From NCBI GenBank assembly GCA_916048095.2, contig OU696570.1, forward strand, positions 10,564,816 through 10,628,815: a DNA stretch of 64,000 nt. The letters run 5' to 3'. The notes below the pieces were generated by a model, which made no database searches, was not told where the DNA came from, and worked only from the letters and a program-made list of their open reading frames with translations. This DNA comes from Sacculina carcini. Lineage: Eukaryota; Arthropoda; Thecostraca; Sacculinidae. Positions 55,692 to 64,000 of this stretch are shown piece after piece; position 1 is the first letter of the stretch, and every line of letters begins with the position of its first letter. The position numbers were made by a program, and so were the translations under genes.

Positions 55692-55810
55692 AAGGTGGTG
55701 TTTTGAGAGCGCTGCGTATACCCTCACTGACAGTGGCTGCCGCTTCTATTGTGTGTGCATCGTTCAGTCTTGGCTTTATACAGGCGTTATTGGAGCCCCA
55801 TATGCGCAGG
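44149..55810 (+). CDS. SLC18B1: SLC18B1-like MFS transporter, N-terminal half (7 exons)
   Basis: An MFS transporter of the SLC18 vesicular family; the vertebrate SLC18B1 is a proton-driven vesicular polyamine transporter. Exons: 44149-44262, 44674-44769, 46062-46135, 48385-48532, 49132-49200, 55017-55134 and 55695-55810. They join in frame into 245 codons, about half of the usual 450. Matches include APFYPMEAEKKGATATQYG, the MFS motif A-like GMQLNRVGPK, FLVRIVEALGNAGFL, AKEFPNNVAT and the antiporter motif GLIVGPTVGGVLYQ in TM5. Introns 2-5 have normal GT donors; exon 6 appears to use a GC donor. The intron between exons 5 and 6 contains a 4.5-kb Helitron. After exon 7 a good GTAAGA donor follows, but TM7-12 exons are not found before 64000; the ODAD4-like genes lie antisense there. 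The gene either continues past the window or is truncated. SLC18B1 subfamily assignment is good, orthology unproven. Confidence 0.85.
44572..44640. repeat. Dispersed repeat (AGCGCTTTTGAAACCCTCGGG type)
   Basis: Inverted relative to the pair at 7264-7480: GAGCGCTTTTGAAACCC, then AAAGCGTGATATAAATG, then repeats of TAATG. A TG run follows. It lies in the first intron of the SLC18B1-like gene. Confidence 0.5.
44674..44769 (+). CDS. SLC18B1: SLC18B1-like exon 2 (TM2)
   Basis: Encodes AEKKGATATQYGLVFGVFEL, then TVFIVSPIYGMQ, exactly 32 codons. Acceptor GGGCTGCAG follows (GT)n, donor CAG|GTGGAT. Confidence 0.9.
44955..45263 (-). mobile_element. tRNA(Val)-derived SINE, copy 4
   Basis: Minus-strand head GGACTTCGTGGTGTAGTGG, hairpin with loop CTCACAA and B box GGTTCGAAACCC, then the family body (CTGTCCACCCAGCAG, ATGCATTCTGGGGAGG, CACACCTGTG) and tail TTAACCTTTAATC. 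It is the copy with the best-kept body and lies antisense in the intron between SLC18B1-like exons 2 and 3. Confidence 0.85.
45685..45765. mobile_element. hAT-type MITE fragment
   Basis: CAGTTGTCCTTGTCCTGTGG, then GGAATTCCCC and GGTTGTCAAGTGGGG match, in inverse orientation, the right end of the element at 57603-57846. The other terminus is absent. Confidence 0.5.
46062..46135 (+). CDS. SLC18B1: SLC18B1-like exon 3 (TM3)
   Basis: Encodes LNRVGPKLVFNLGIFTTAVC, then CILFG split over the junction (phase 2). Acceptor TTTTTCCAG and donor GG|GTGAGT are both canonical. Confidence 0.9.
46860..47203. mobile_element. hAT-type MITE in an SLC18B1-like intron
   Basis: 344 bp from CAGTGGTTTCCAATC to GGTTGGGTACCACTG. 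Flanks TGTTACGC (46852-46859) and TTTTACGC (47204-47211) match at 7 of 8 positions. Non-coding. Confidence 0.82.
48385..48532 (+). CDS. SLC18B1: SLC18B1-like exon 4 (TM4)
   Basis: Encodes LLDKVNSTSVFIGLSFLVRI, then VEALGNAGFLIASFSIIAKE and FPNNVATIF. Canonical TTTGTTTCAG acceptor and TTT|GTGAGC donor. Confidence 0.92.
49132..49200 (+). CDS. SLC18B1: SLC18B1-like exon 5 (TM5, motif C)
   Basis: Encodes ASLETCFGIGLIVGPTVGG and VLYQ, 23 codons, phase 0. GIGLIVGPTVGG is the antiporter signature of TM5. Acceptor TTCGCAG, donor CAG|GTCAGC. Confidence 0.92.
49201..49774. other. Intron sequence and TA run before the third Helitron
   Basis: AT-rich intron of the SLC18B1-like gene without recognised features, ending in a (TA)n run at about 49740-49774 that served as the Helitron target. 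Confidence 0.6.
49775..54319 (-). mobile_element. Non-autonomous Helitron, third copy
   Basis: On the minus strand it runs from A|TCTATATATATAAAAGAG at 54319 to hairpin CCGCACAACGGGCGG, TTTTAATG, CTAG|T at 49775. It is collinear, in inverse orientation, with 29586-34063 of the right element above. Paired coordinates sum to about 83,971 over 31.6-33.6 kb and 83,907 near 30 kb, meaning one net indel of about 64 bp. A 66-codon stretch (52189-52389) differs at one residue from its counterpart, so the copies are young. It lies in the intron between exons 5 and 6 of the SLC18B1-like gene, antisense to it. Confidence 0.82.
54320..55016. other. Intron sequence before SLC18B1-like exon 6
   Basis: AT-rich intron remainder. 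Only a TG/TTTG-rich tract at about 54971-55008 stands out; it runs into the acceptor of exon 6. Confidence 0.55.
55017..55134 (+). CDS. SLC18B1: SLC18B1-like exon 6, bracketed by TG and AC tracts
   Basis: Encodes LGGYPLPFMVLGSGLIVTAL, then ITLCILPSHGQDNNNN. No GT donor fits; joining at CAAG|GCACAC gives SKQG-GVLRALR in frame with exon 7, so a GC donor is inferred. The upstream TG/TTTG tract and the downstream (AC)n/(ACTC)n block starting a few bases after the donor repeat the arrangement at SNX27 exon 8. Confidence 0.75.
55138..55242. repeat. (AC)n/(ACTC)n microsatellite after exon 6
   Basis: About 105 bp of CACACT and CTCA units ending in pure AC. In the transporter transcript it reads (CA)n and begins next to the inferred exon 6 donor. 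Confidence 0.88.
55695..55810 (+). CDS. SLC18B1: SLC18B1-like exon 7 (TM6-TM7 region)
   Basis: Encodes GVLRALRIPSLTVAAASIVC, then ASFSLGFIQALLEPHMRR. It corresponds to the segment KVGLIAFVINSL...LDPTL of human SLC18B1. The acceptor GTGAAG follows (GT)n directly; the donor AGG|GTAAGA is strong. Confidence 0.82.
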
Positions 55811-57602
55811 GTAAGACACGCAGGCTTGAACAACGCATGAATACACACGCCAGAACACTGGGAAATTTTTGATGAACTGAAGTTTAGATTGTCAACGGAA
55901 TCTCAAAGGGACGGAAGGTGAAAGGAACTAAGCTTAGACATCACAATTTGGTGTAATGGGAGTTTGCTTGTTGATCTCACTGTTGCAATGGTTTGCATGC
56001 GTGCGTGTGTGTGTGTGTGTCATTTATTGGATTGCTCATCACTTGTGATAATTGTTTGAAGTAGTTTCATTTCAATACTGGAAATGTTTGTAGGTGTGTT
56101 TTTGTATATCGTCTGATGTTTGGCATAGTTAGTACAGTGAGTAAAAGTTAGGTTATTCAATATTCACATTTATCAACTTTAGCACACAAGGCATGCTGTA
56201 CCAATCTCTTAAGACATTAAAAATTCGATAAACTTCGATATCCCAAGAATTTAAATTAAGGTCAAAAACAATTCGGGAATTTATTGTGCCTCTAATTGAA
56301 CGTTTGTTGTGGGTTATGTTAATGAGATAACTATCATATCATTTTTATTTAATACTGGGAGTATAACAATACTTGATGGCCAAAATATCAATAAAATATC
56401 CAATTGCTGTAGTTATTATATAATTGCTTGCCCAAAACGCGTATGTGAGTAGACATCTGATGACTTATGACTTATTTTGTGACTACACATGACTTATCTC
56501 ATGACTATATATGACTTATTTCATGACTATATATGACTTATTTCGTGACTATAGATTATTTATTTCATGACTGTGTATCACTTGTTTAATGTTTTTCATT
56601 TCTTTTGGATTTCTCCCTATTTTTCATGATCAAGTTGCATGGAGATTGCAGTCTTTCAATTTATGGCGTTCACGTTCTCCCCATCTTTCCTTGTTGATTA
56701 ATTTTAATAATATTATAATCAACCTAATGTATTTATTTATCTCGACAACACATATATGTGTGTGTGGTTGTGTGTGTGTTTGTGTCTGTATTGTATTCCA
56801 TGTATGTGTATGTTATGGATAGTAGCGTAGGTTTATTTGTGTGGATACAATTGATATGAGCCTCAACAGATCTTGTCAGGAACAATTAGAATACAGCAGT
56901 GCAGATTGGCATTGTGGATGCGAATTCTTCAAATAAACACTGGCCACACGTTTCTGTCAAGCCAATATCTTTCTTCTGTGCGCTTCAGTATGCGCATGAT
57001 TGTGGTCCAATCTGTTCTATTGTGTTTGACCTCCAGGCGGGGCAACGCGACGGATGATAAACCAACAATGATAAATTGACACGCTCCTTAGGGACAATTT
57101 TTCATGCCAGTAGACGTAGACACACACACACACACATACTGATACACAATTGAGGTACACACAGACACATACAAACACAGATACGTACACACACACAGAC
57201 ACATACAAACACACATACACACATTGACACATATTGGCGAAACCTACGAAGCGTGTTTGAACAATCAAAGTTGTAGATATACAAATATAAAAATATAGCA
57301 ATATTTTCAGTTTCAGTTGTCAGTAGGAGTTTATTGATAAAAAAACAATATAGACTGACAACTTGACTTTGTCGCGTAAAATGTTCAAGCGAATCGCTGC
57401 AAATTGTCTGCAATCACTTATAACAAAAATCACGGTTATACTTATAATTGGCGGCTGTTTTTTCTATGTGACATTTTAGGCTGCTGACTTCAACAACTTA
57501 TGCTATTTGAGCGTATTGAAAATTTATCACCATATTGTAGATACACACACACTTATATGAGCATTTTCTCTGAGCGAGCACAAGTGTCATACAACATTGG
57601 AG
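55811..57602. other. Stretch after the last recognised transporter exon
   Basis: AT-rich, no further MFS exon recognised. It contains a 22-bp tandem repeat near 56455-56585 (TATATATGACTTATTTCATGAC unit), a segment near 56625-56705 similar to 13395-13490, a TG run at about 56755-56790 and AC runs at 57119-57225. Confidence 0.5.
56455..56585. repeat. 22-bp minisatellite
   Basis: Five to six imperfect tandem units of ATGACTTATTTCATGACTAT, AT-rich, downstream of the last recognised SLC18B1-like exon. Confidence 0.8.
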
Positions 57603-57846
57603 AGCGAATTGTCTGAACCTCATTTCTCTGATTCCCCACTTCTTAATGAGCCAACCCTTCATTCTCCACACCAGCGCTGATAAATCCAATAAATTCAATT
57701 CTCCATCAAATTAAGTGTAAGGAAGTTGATGGAATCGGAAATTGAAAAATTATGATTGACACAGGACATTTTTGTCCTCCTGTCCAAACCCACTTGACAG
57801 CCCTTCAATTCCCACCGGTGGGGAATTCCCCACCGGTAGACCGCTG
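57603..57846. mobile_element. Diverged hAT-type MITE
   Basis: Related to the element at 63684-63953: shared TCCCCACTTC, CAGCGCTGATA, AATAAATTCA and TTGTCCT words in the same order, ending GGTAGACCGCTG. The left terminus is eroded, so the start is approximate. It ends about 100 bp before the duplicated ODAD4 unit. Confidence 0.6.
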
Positions 57847-57946
57847 GTATAAACAGTGGAAACCCTCTAGTAAAATGCATGATTTGTGAATTACGTATAT
57901 GCAGTATCACAATGACTTATACGTATATACGTATATGCAATTATCA

Positions 57947-59600
57947 CAAACAAAATTTGTCATGGTATTTAGGTGGGTGACGCACGTTTCCGCAAACATA
58001 TTAGATTTCTAAACACCAGTTATCACCATCATCATCATATATTGCATAACATGGTGATAATATGCAATCCGTCAACTGGCTCTAACACCCCCGGTCTCCC
58101 GGCCAGGCATATGATGACAATGGTGATTCATTCAGACCGGCTCCAGCTTGCGCAAGTCTCAGCTTCCCACCGACTCATCCATTACACTCTGTGTTGCTGC
58201 TGTTTCTGATGGCGCTGAGCTATTAGATTGCTCAGTTTGCCGGTCGCTTGGAGCCACTGTTGTCTGTCCGCTGGATCGAACAGCTCTCTGGCGTGGTCCT
58301 TGCATAGACCCACAAAGTGCAACGCAGAGTTGCCCATGCCCAGACGGTGGTAACATTGGGCAATTTCAAACAGCGACGCCACGCCGGCTCCTCGTGTTCG
58401 CTGTTGACGCTGGAGGCTGTATACCTCCGACCAGGCATTCAGAGCACGTCGCTGAAAGCCGAAACTCTGGTGAACTTGTGCCTCCACAGTCAGAGCTTGC
58501 TGCATCTGCTGGCTGAAGTCTGCATGAAGGCAAACTTCACTGGCTTTGCACAGCCACTGAACGGCCTCAATGTAGTGGTCCAGTCTGGCGTGTGCGACAC
58601 CCATTGCTTTGTAGACGGCGCTGACATGTGCGTGCTTGTCGGGCAGGCAGGAGGGGTCTAGACTGCGCACCGAGGACAGGGCTACCTCGGCCTGATCAAT
58701 GGCCCGCTGGTATTGCTGCTGATCAATGGCCTCGTTCATCGACTTCAGCAGACGTTCGACGGGTGCGGCCGTGCATTTGCGACGTTGTTCAGTGCGTCGC
58801 TGCTTGGCCACTTGTGAGTCTTCCAACGACGCGCGTTCTTCGCCGGTGATCTGTTGCCACTGGCGCCGATGTTCAGGCAGCCAGCGCTGGCGACGTTGCT
58901 CGAGAGCTTCGAGCAGTACAGTTTTGTGCGCCTGCGGAAGCATATCGCCAAAGGCAGGGTGACGTGATTTGGCGCGACGGACTTTGCTTTCTCGTTGTTT
59001 CAGTTGTTGTTTCAGGTGTTCTTCACAACGTGACAATTCTTGTTGTAGGCTGGTGCAGTCGGGATACGACTTCAGTCCAGACTGCAGTAGACCGTACGCT
59101 TGTTGAAACGCCCGCATTGCCATCAGGATGTTGGCTTTGTGAGCAATTGTCTGGGAAGTTCCGAGGCGTTTGACCGACTTCCGTTCCACATCCTTGAGGG
59201 CCTGTTGGTATCGGCCCAAACGGTAATAGCATCTGCTGCGATGGAGCAGACACTCGTAGTTATCTGGAGCTTTTTGCAGTACCTCCGAGAAGATCACAAT
59301 TGCCTTCTGGAAGCGTCCGCGGCTCATATGATACTTTCCTTCGTGGATCTGATCTTTGATCATCTTGGGAAGTATTCCAGTGTTCATTTGTCTGAGACAG
59401 ATGTAGGATTGGCTTCGTATATCACTAAACCACACTGTGCGTCTTGTCAACGACACGACGTGAATAGCATTGACAGAAACGGCAAAAGTTCACTGACCGT
59501 TGTTTAACAATCTTTCATCGAATACTCGTGCGATAACCTCTCGACGTCTTCCTATTTTAAATTTCTGGCAAAATAACAATTTTTTAAACTGTAATGTGTA
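57947..59600. repeat. ODAD4 tandem duplication unit, copy 1
   Basis: Homologous to 61149-62800 at a constant offset of 3,202 bp. The shared block starts at CACAAACAAAATTTGTCATG and ends shortly after CTCGACGTCTTCCTATTTTA. Flanks differ completely beyond these points, and the 1.5 kb between copies is unique, which argues against a simple assembly echo. Confidence 0.9.
58182..59456 (-). CDS. ODAD4: ODAD4/TTC25-like TPR protein, copy 1 (intronless)
   Basis: A 424-residue TPR protein. ODAD4 (TTC25) helps dock outer dynein arms on axonemes of motile cilia. Three N-terminal TPR-like units lie at about residues 34-135 (HEGKYHMSRGRFQKAIVIFS, LLHRSRCYYRLGRYQQALKD), a charged middle at about 145-245, and C-terminal TPRs at about 255-400 including YKAMGVAHARLDHYIEAVQW and FEIAQCYHRLGMGNSALHF, which parallel the human FHEIGRCYLELDQAWQA stretch. 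Human ODAD4 is about 670 residues; the acidic C-terminal tail is missing here. The frame is uninterrupted without introns, unlike the neighbouring genes, which suggests a retrocopy. Met24 (MNTGILPKMIKDQ) may be the original start, since vertebrate proteins begin about there. Family assignment rests on pattern and domain order; another TTC protein is possible. Confidence 0.7.
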   Translation of the reverse strand: MSLTRRTVWFSDIRSQSYICLRQMNTGILPKMIKDQIHEGKYHMSRGRFQKAIVIFSEVLQKAPDNYECLLHRSRCYYRLGRYQQALKDVERKSVKRLGTSQTIAHKANILMAMRAFQQAYGLLQSGLKSYPDCTSLQQELSRCEEHLKQQLKQRESKVRRAKSRHPAFGDMLPQAHKTVLLEALEQRRQRWLPEHRRQWQQITGEERASLEDSQVAKQRRTEQRRKCTAAPVERLLKSMNEAIDQQQYQRAIDQAEVALSSVRSLDPSCLPDKHAHVSAVYKAMGVAHARLDHYIEAVQWLCKASEVCLHADFSQQMQQALTVEAQVHQSFGFQRRALNAWSEVYSLQRQQRTRGAGVASLFEIAQCYHRLGMGNSALHFVGLCKDHARELFDPADRQQWLQATGKLSNLIAQRHQKQQQHRV

Positions 59601-61148
59601 GCGATGGACGCTACGGAAAAAATACTGTGTGCAACACTTGTATATTTGCCGGCAACGCGGAAGCAAAAAGAGAGAGAGACGCTCGGGTCAATGCCCTTTT
59701 ATAAGTTCCGTATTGGGCGTCATGTCGCCTACGTGGGCCAATCAGAGATCGGCGACGTTACTAATACAATATTCAAATCAATTGAAATTTCTCAATACTA
59801 TTAATAGTTCTAATAATGAAAATAAAAATAAAAATTAAAACACCAATTATAACGAGAATATACAATCAATTTGTTGAATAAGCAAGTGAGGTCAAAACAA
59901 TTAGGCGACTGCAGCGCCACGCCGGTATGCGAATATGGTAATAACAAGTGAACATCAATTAACAATTCATGATCAATTTACATCAATTTACAATTCATGA
60001 TCAATCACACGACAGACAATAAAGATACAATGTAAACACTTCATATTAGGAATTATACAACATATAATTATTTGTCATCACTAGGGCAATAAAAAGTAAC
60101 ACAAAAAATAGAAAAAAGTGACCTTATTTTCAGGAAAAAGTAACCTTAAAATATCCTTGTGCTTGTTCGCAAAGGCTAAATTCTTGTTAATGCCCACAAA
60201 GTTCTTTTTCTCCCCTTAGGTTTTGGTGACATTTCTACAACAAAACACCAAAAAACATCACAACACAGGCGAAAAACAGTGCTAATGTATTAATTTACAT
60301 TTAGGGCTGCCAAAAAACTAACCTAAAAATAGAAAAAGTAACTTTATTTTCGAGAAAAAAGTGATCTAAAATTATGTAATGATTGATTTTTGATGATGCA
60401 ATGATGATTTTTCAAAAAGGCAAACTTCTTCAAGAAAGAAACCATTGACCCACACCATAATACCCTCTTCTACACCTTGTCTCCGTTCTGGTGTCATTTT
60501 AACAACAGACAACCAAAATGTGGCCTAACATCGCAAGCATAAACATAACCATCAGAAATGTAATTTATACCAGTACCCAGAAATCGAGTTCCAGACCCCC
60601 GGCCTTTGGTTCCCATACCCCCAAGGAGTATGGATACCCTCAGTTAAGAGCCTCGGCCCTAAAGAATACACATCTCGCGGCGGATATCTCATTGATAGCC
60701 AACATCCATTTAGAGCAACCATTACATTCCTGCAATCACGCTTCCCCGTTTCAGTTTGCGTCTCTCTGAAGCTTGTTATCTTTGGTTCTATCTGTTCAAT
60801 TAACTCTCCGCGTCTGAGCCTATATATGCGCACTATATACGCCCCTCTTGTTGAATTTAATGTACATTAATCGTTTTTGAAAGTAATTGAAAATGATTAA
60901 TCGCAATTACATAATTGTATACACTGATTTGAATCAGAATTAAGTTCGTCAATGTCAAAAGCAAACGAAGTGATTGTTGTCAAATCTGAAAAGTCGATAC
61001 CTACATAAAATTGTCGACGAATATCGGAGGGGTCCAATTGGAGTCAACGAAAATACTCCTTAATTTGATGGGACATTTTGACTACACATTGTATTATTCC
61101 TATTTGAAATAATTGATCAAAATTTCACAAATAAAATTTGAATTTTCA
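59457..61148. other. Spacer between the two ODAD4-like copies
   Basis: About 110 bp of shared 5' flank, then AT-rich unique sequence without a recognised gene. The frame near 60518 shows no domain. No TATA box or CpG-rich block stands out upstream of the start codon at 59456. Confidence 0.5.
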
Positions 61149-62800
61149 CAAACAAAATTTGTCATGGTATTTAGGTGGGTGACGCACGTTTCCGCAAACA
61201 TATTAGATTTCTAAACACCAGTTATCACCATCATCATCATATATTGCATAACATGGTGATAATATGCAATCCGTCAACTGGCTCTAACACCCCCGGTCTC
61301 CCGGCCAGGCATATGATGACAATGGTGATTCATTCAGACCGGCTCCAGCTTGCGCAAGTCTCAGCTTCCCACCGACTCATCCATTACACTCTGTGTTGCT
61401 GCTGTTTCTGATGGCGCTGAGCTATTAGATTGCTCAGTTTGCCGGTCGCTTGGAGCCACTGTTGTCTGTCCGCTGGATCGAACAGCTCTCTGGCGTGGTC
61501 CTTGCATAGACCCACAAAGTGCAACGCAGAGTTGCCCATGCCCAGACGGTGGTAACATTGGGCAATTTCAAACAGCGACGCCACGCCGGCTCCTCGTGTT
61601 CGCTGTTGACGCTGGAGGCTGTATACCTCCGACCAGGCATTCAGAGCACGTCGCTGAAAGCCGAAACTCTGGTGAACTTGTGCCTCCACAGTCAGAGCTT
61701 GCTGCATCTGCTGGCTGAAGTCTGCATGAAGGCAAACTTCACTGGCTTTGCACAGCCACTGAACGGCCTCAATGTAGTGGTCCAGTCTGGCGTGTGCGAC
61801 ACCCATTGCTTTGTAGACGGCGCTGACATGTGCGTGCTTGTCGGGCAGGCAGGAGGGGTCTAGACTGCGCACCGAGGACAGGGCTACCTCGGCCTGATCA
61901 ATGGCCCGCTGGTATTGCTGCTGATCAATGGCCTCGTTCATCGACTTCAGCAGACGTTCGACGGGTGCGGCCGTGCATTTGCGACGTTGTTCAGTGCGTC
62001 GCTGCTTGGCCACTTGTGAGTCTTCCAACGACGCGCGTTCTTCGCCGGTGATCTGTTGCCACTGGCGCCGATGTTCAGGCAGCCAGCGCTGGCGACGTTG
62101 CTCGAGAGCTTCGAGCAGTACAGTTTTGTGCGCCTGCGGAAGCATATCGCCAAAGGCAGGGTGACGTGATTTGGCGCGACGGACTTTGCTTTCTCGTTGT
62201 TTCAGTTGTTGTTTCAGGTGTTCTTCACAACGTGACAATTCTTGTTGTAGGCTGGTGCAGTCGGGATACGATTTCAGTCCAGACTGCAGTAGACCGTTCG
62301 CTTGTTTAAACGCCCGCATTGCCATCAGGATGTTGGCTTTGTGAGCAATTGTCTGGGAAGTTCCGAGGCGTTTGACCGACTTCCGTTCCACATCCTTGAG
62401 GGCCTGTTGGTATCGGCCCAAACGGTAATAGCATCTGCTGCGATGGAGCAGACACTCGTAGTTATCTGGAGCTTTTTGCAGTACCTCCGAGAAGATCACA
62501 ATTGCCTTCTGGAAGTGTCCGCGGCTCATATGATACTTTCCTTCGTGGATCTGATCTTTGATCATCTTGGGAAGTATTCCAGTGTTCATTTGTCTGAGAC
62601 AGATGTAGGATTGGCCTCGTATATCACTTAACCACACTGTGCGTCTTGTCAACGACACGACGTGAATAGCATTGACAGAAACGGCAAAAGTTCACTGACC
62701 GTTGTTTAACAATCTTTCATCGAATACTCGTGCGATAACCTCTCGACGTCTTCCTATTTTACAATTTCTGCCAAAATATTTTTTTCAATTGTAATGTACG
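61149..62800. repeat. ODAD4 tandem duplication unit, copy 2
   Basis: The second unit of the 3,202-bp-offset direct duplication. From its left end to about 62270 I see no difference from copy 1 where compared; the remaining part has at least six substitutions in the coding region and further differences at the 5' flank edge. Confidence 0.9.
61384..62658 (-). CDS. ODAD4: ODAD4/TTC25-like TPR protein, copy 2 (intronless)
   Basis: 424 residues, differing from copy 1 at only five positions by eye: Phe10 to Leu, Ser15 to Gly, Arg48 to His, Gln118 to Lys and Tyr121 to Asn. All lie in the N-terminal third; residues 122-424 are identical. One synonymous change is visible near codon 129. The open frame is intact and intronless. 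Both copies share about 110 bp upstream of the start and about 230 bp downstream of the stop, so the duplication happened at DNA level after any retroposition. Whether both are expressed cannot be told. Confidence 0.7.
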   Translation of the reverse strand: MSLTRRTVWLSDIRGQSYICLRQMNTGILPKMIKDQIHEGKYHMSRGHFQKAIVIFSEVLQKAPDNYECLLHRSRCYYRLGRYQQALKDVERKSVKRLGTSQTIAHKANILMAMRAFKQANGLLQSGLKSYPDCTSLQQELSRCEEHLKQQLKQRESKVRRAKSRHPAFGDMLPQAHKTVLLEALEQRRQRWLPEHRRQWQQITGEERASLEDSQVAKQRRTEQRRKCTAAPVERLLKSMNEAIDQQQYQRAIDQAEVALSSVRSLDPSCLPDKHAHVSAVYKAMGVAHARLDHYIEAVQWLCKASEVCLHADFSQQMQQALTVEAQVHQSFGFQRRALNAWSEVYSLQRQQRTRGAGVASLFEIAQCYHRLGMGNSALHFVGLCKDHARELFDPADRQQWLQATGKLSNLIAQRHQKQQQHRV

Positions 62801-62804
62801 GGGA

Positions 62805-63313
62805 AAAATTTATTTAGATGTGTGATAATTAGTTGTTGAGAAACAGTGAAAAAAAATTTATAAGATCAATTTTGAATGTATATTGGACTTTTGTCATTTT
62901 TACGTAGTTTATGAGTAGTTTTGGGAATAAAGTATATCCTATCTTGTAGAACGCAAAATTATCTACACAGTGGTATAATTTGAATAGCTGTGTCATTGAT
63001 GGTTTATGAGAAGTAAATGGCGGAAGATTTACTAGAATTTTCGCTTTTTTCAGGGCTCATTTTGTTTTTACACTGCTATAACTTTTTAGTCTTTTGTTCA
63101 ACTTAAAATGTAGCCCATCTCGTAGACGACAAAAGTTCCTACGATGTAGATGATGTAGATTGTTAGTGTGTACATTACGTAGTTCCGGAGGAGTAGCTGG
63201 CAAAAAAATAGGCCAAGGCTGGTGGAACGGACATACGGACAGACAGACGGACGTATAGAGAGAGAGACAGACAGAGAGACAGACAGAAAGAAGTTCTCTT
63301 TTATGTATATAGA
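62805..63313 (-). mobile_element. Diverged Helitron fragment, 5' part
   Basis: On the minus strand it starts A|TCTATATACATAAAAGAG at 63313, has a CTGT/CTCT tract in place of the GT microsatellite, then family modules TTGGCC, ACTACGTAATGTAC, and (plus-strand view) TTATCTACACAGTGGTATAA and GTGTGATAATTAGTTG. It is cut at about 62805 near the ODAD4 duplication border and lacks the 3' end. Sequence to about 63490 resembles another internal module (AAACGAGGG, GAAATAGAAATGACGCGC). Confidence 0.7.
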
Positions 63314-63683
63314 TAATTTGAAATTAATGTGTCCGATGAGGCAGAAGCTTAGATTCAAACGAGGGAATTTAGGATCTCTACCATGGTCTCAAACTCAAAT
63401 GAAAAGATGGGCTATTTTTCTGAAATAGAAATGACGCGCACGCCGCAACTTTAGGAAATATACCGTTCAATTTCATTGCATAAAGTGGCTCAATCTATTA
63501 AAATTGAGTGATTTATTTCAAAACCCACAAGCATGGATGATGAATTGAATTAATGTATGTGTAATATATATCCTTTATGTAATATATGTGTATTTATCTA
63601 TATTTTAGTTTGTTTGGTTTCCTAGTTATACTTGCGGGCCATAATGCTTGGTGTGACGTGTGTTTGCGAGCCTTGATCTAGAC

Positions 63684-63953
63684 CAGTGTCTGTTAACTTA
63701 TTTTCTCTTTTTCCCCACTTCCTAATGAACCATCTCTTCATTTCCACACAACAGCGCTGATATATCAAATAAATTCAGTTGTTACATCAAAGTAAATGTC
63801 AAGAGGTGATTAGAAACAAAAATATACTAATTTGAATTGATTAAAACACACATTTGTCCTTCTCTCCACCTTTAGCTTCCCACTTGGCAACTCTTCCATT
63901 TCCCACTAATGGCGAAATTGGAAAAATTATTTCCCTAAGGTTGAGAACCACTG
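63684..63953. mobile_element. hAT-type MITE, perfect 8-bp TSD
   Basis: 270 bp from CAGTGTCTGTTAACTT to AAGGTTGAGAACCACTG, flanked on both sides by ATCTAGAC (63676-63683 and 63954-63961). Non-coding. Relatives at 45685 and 57603. Confidence 0.87.
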
Positions 63954-64000
63954 ATCTAGACTCCATTGTGCAAACTTTTTTTTAGCGAGGCAGCACCTAA

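Noticed and set aside
58317-58661. Plus-strand frames within the ODAD4-like units
   Set aside because: They are antisense shadows of the GC-rich minus-strand coding region. The minus frame has domain content and the plus frames do not.
57947-62800. The ODAD4 duplication as a pure assembly artefact
   Set aside because: Flanks differ outside the unit, the intervening 1.5 kb is unique and the copies differ at several sites. Not fully excluded, so long reads are named as the check.

Overview
The window is nuclear DNA from an invertebrate metazoan. Its genes have several short exons and long introns, AT-rich stretches are full of transposon relics, and (TG)n/(AC)n microsatellites are extremely common. 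The gene set (a COUP-TF-type nuclear receptor, SNX27, OSGEP, an SLC18B1-like transporter and an ODAD4/TTC25-like ciliary protein) is animal and points to an organism with motile cilia. I cannot place the species from sequence alone.

Layout. The last coding exon of an NR2F/COUP-TF receptor (+) lies at 1.87-2.25 kb. After 4 kb of microsatellites and MITEs comes a complete four-exon OSGEP/KAE1 gene (-, 6.57-11.51 kb), with a LINE remnant, a tRNA-derived SINE and a hAT MITE in its introns. OSGEP and SNX27 are divergent, with start codons 2.7 kb apart. SNX27 (+, 14.21-36.19 kb) reconstructs as ten coding exons, 572 codons, with PDZ, PX and FERM-like modules in the usual order; every junction keeps the reading frame. 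Its 15.6-kb intron 8 holds a nested GPCR gene (21.9-23.2 kb, same strand), two copies of that gene's putative promoter region, an 11-bp minisatellite, and two head-to-head Helitrons that form a roughly 10-kb palindrome (25.4-35.3 kb).

From 36.2 to 44.1 kb I recognise no gene, only MITEs and simple repeats. The first seven coding exons of an SLC18B1-like MFS transporter (+) run from 44.15 to 55.81 kb, with a third Helitron in the intron between exons 5 and 6. Its C-terminal half is not found in the window. Two tandem, intronless ODAD4-like genes (-) lie at 58.18-59.46 and 61.38-62.66 kb in repeat units 3,202 bp apart. The end of the window holds a diverged Helitron fragment and a hAT MITE.

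The most unusual signals are: (1) the Helitron family, with dozens of iterated terminator-like hairpins, internal end-to-start junctions and a head-to-head copy pair; (2) sense-strand (UG)n immediately upstream of most 3' splice sites on both strands, and two exons bracketed by (UG)n upstream and (CA)n downstream with apparent GC 5' splice sites; (3) a duplicated promoter-first-exon segment of the nested GPCR whose second copy has lost the splice donor; (4) an ODAD4 duplication identical over most of its length, with all coding differences in the 5' third and mostly amino-acid-changing. No retroviral, LTR or Polinton-type element was recognised.
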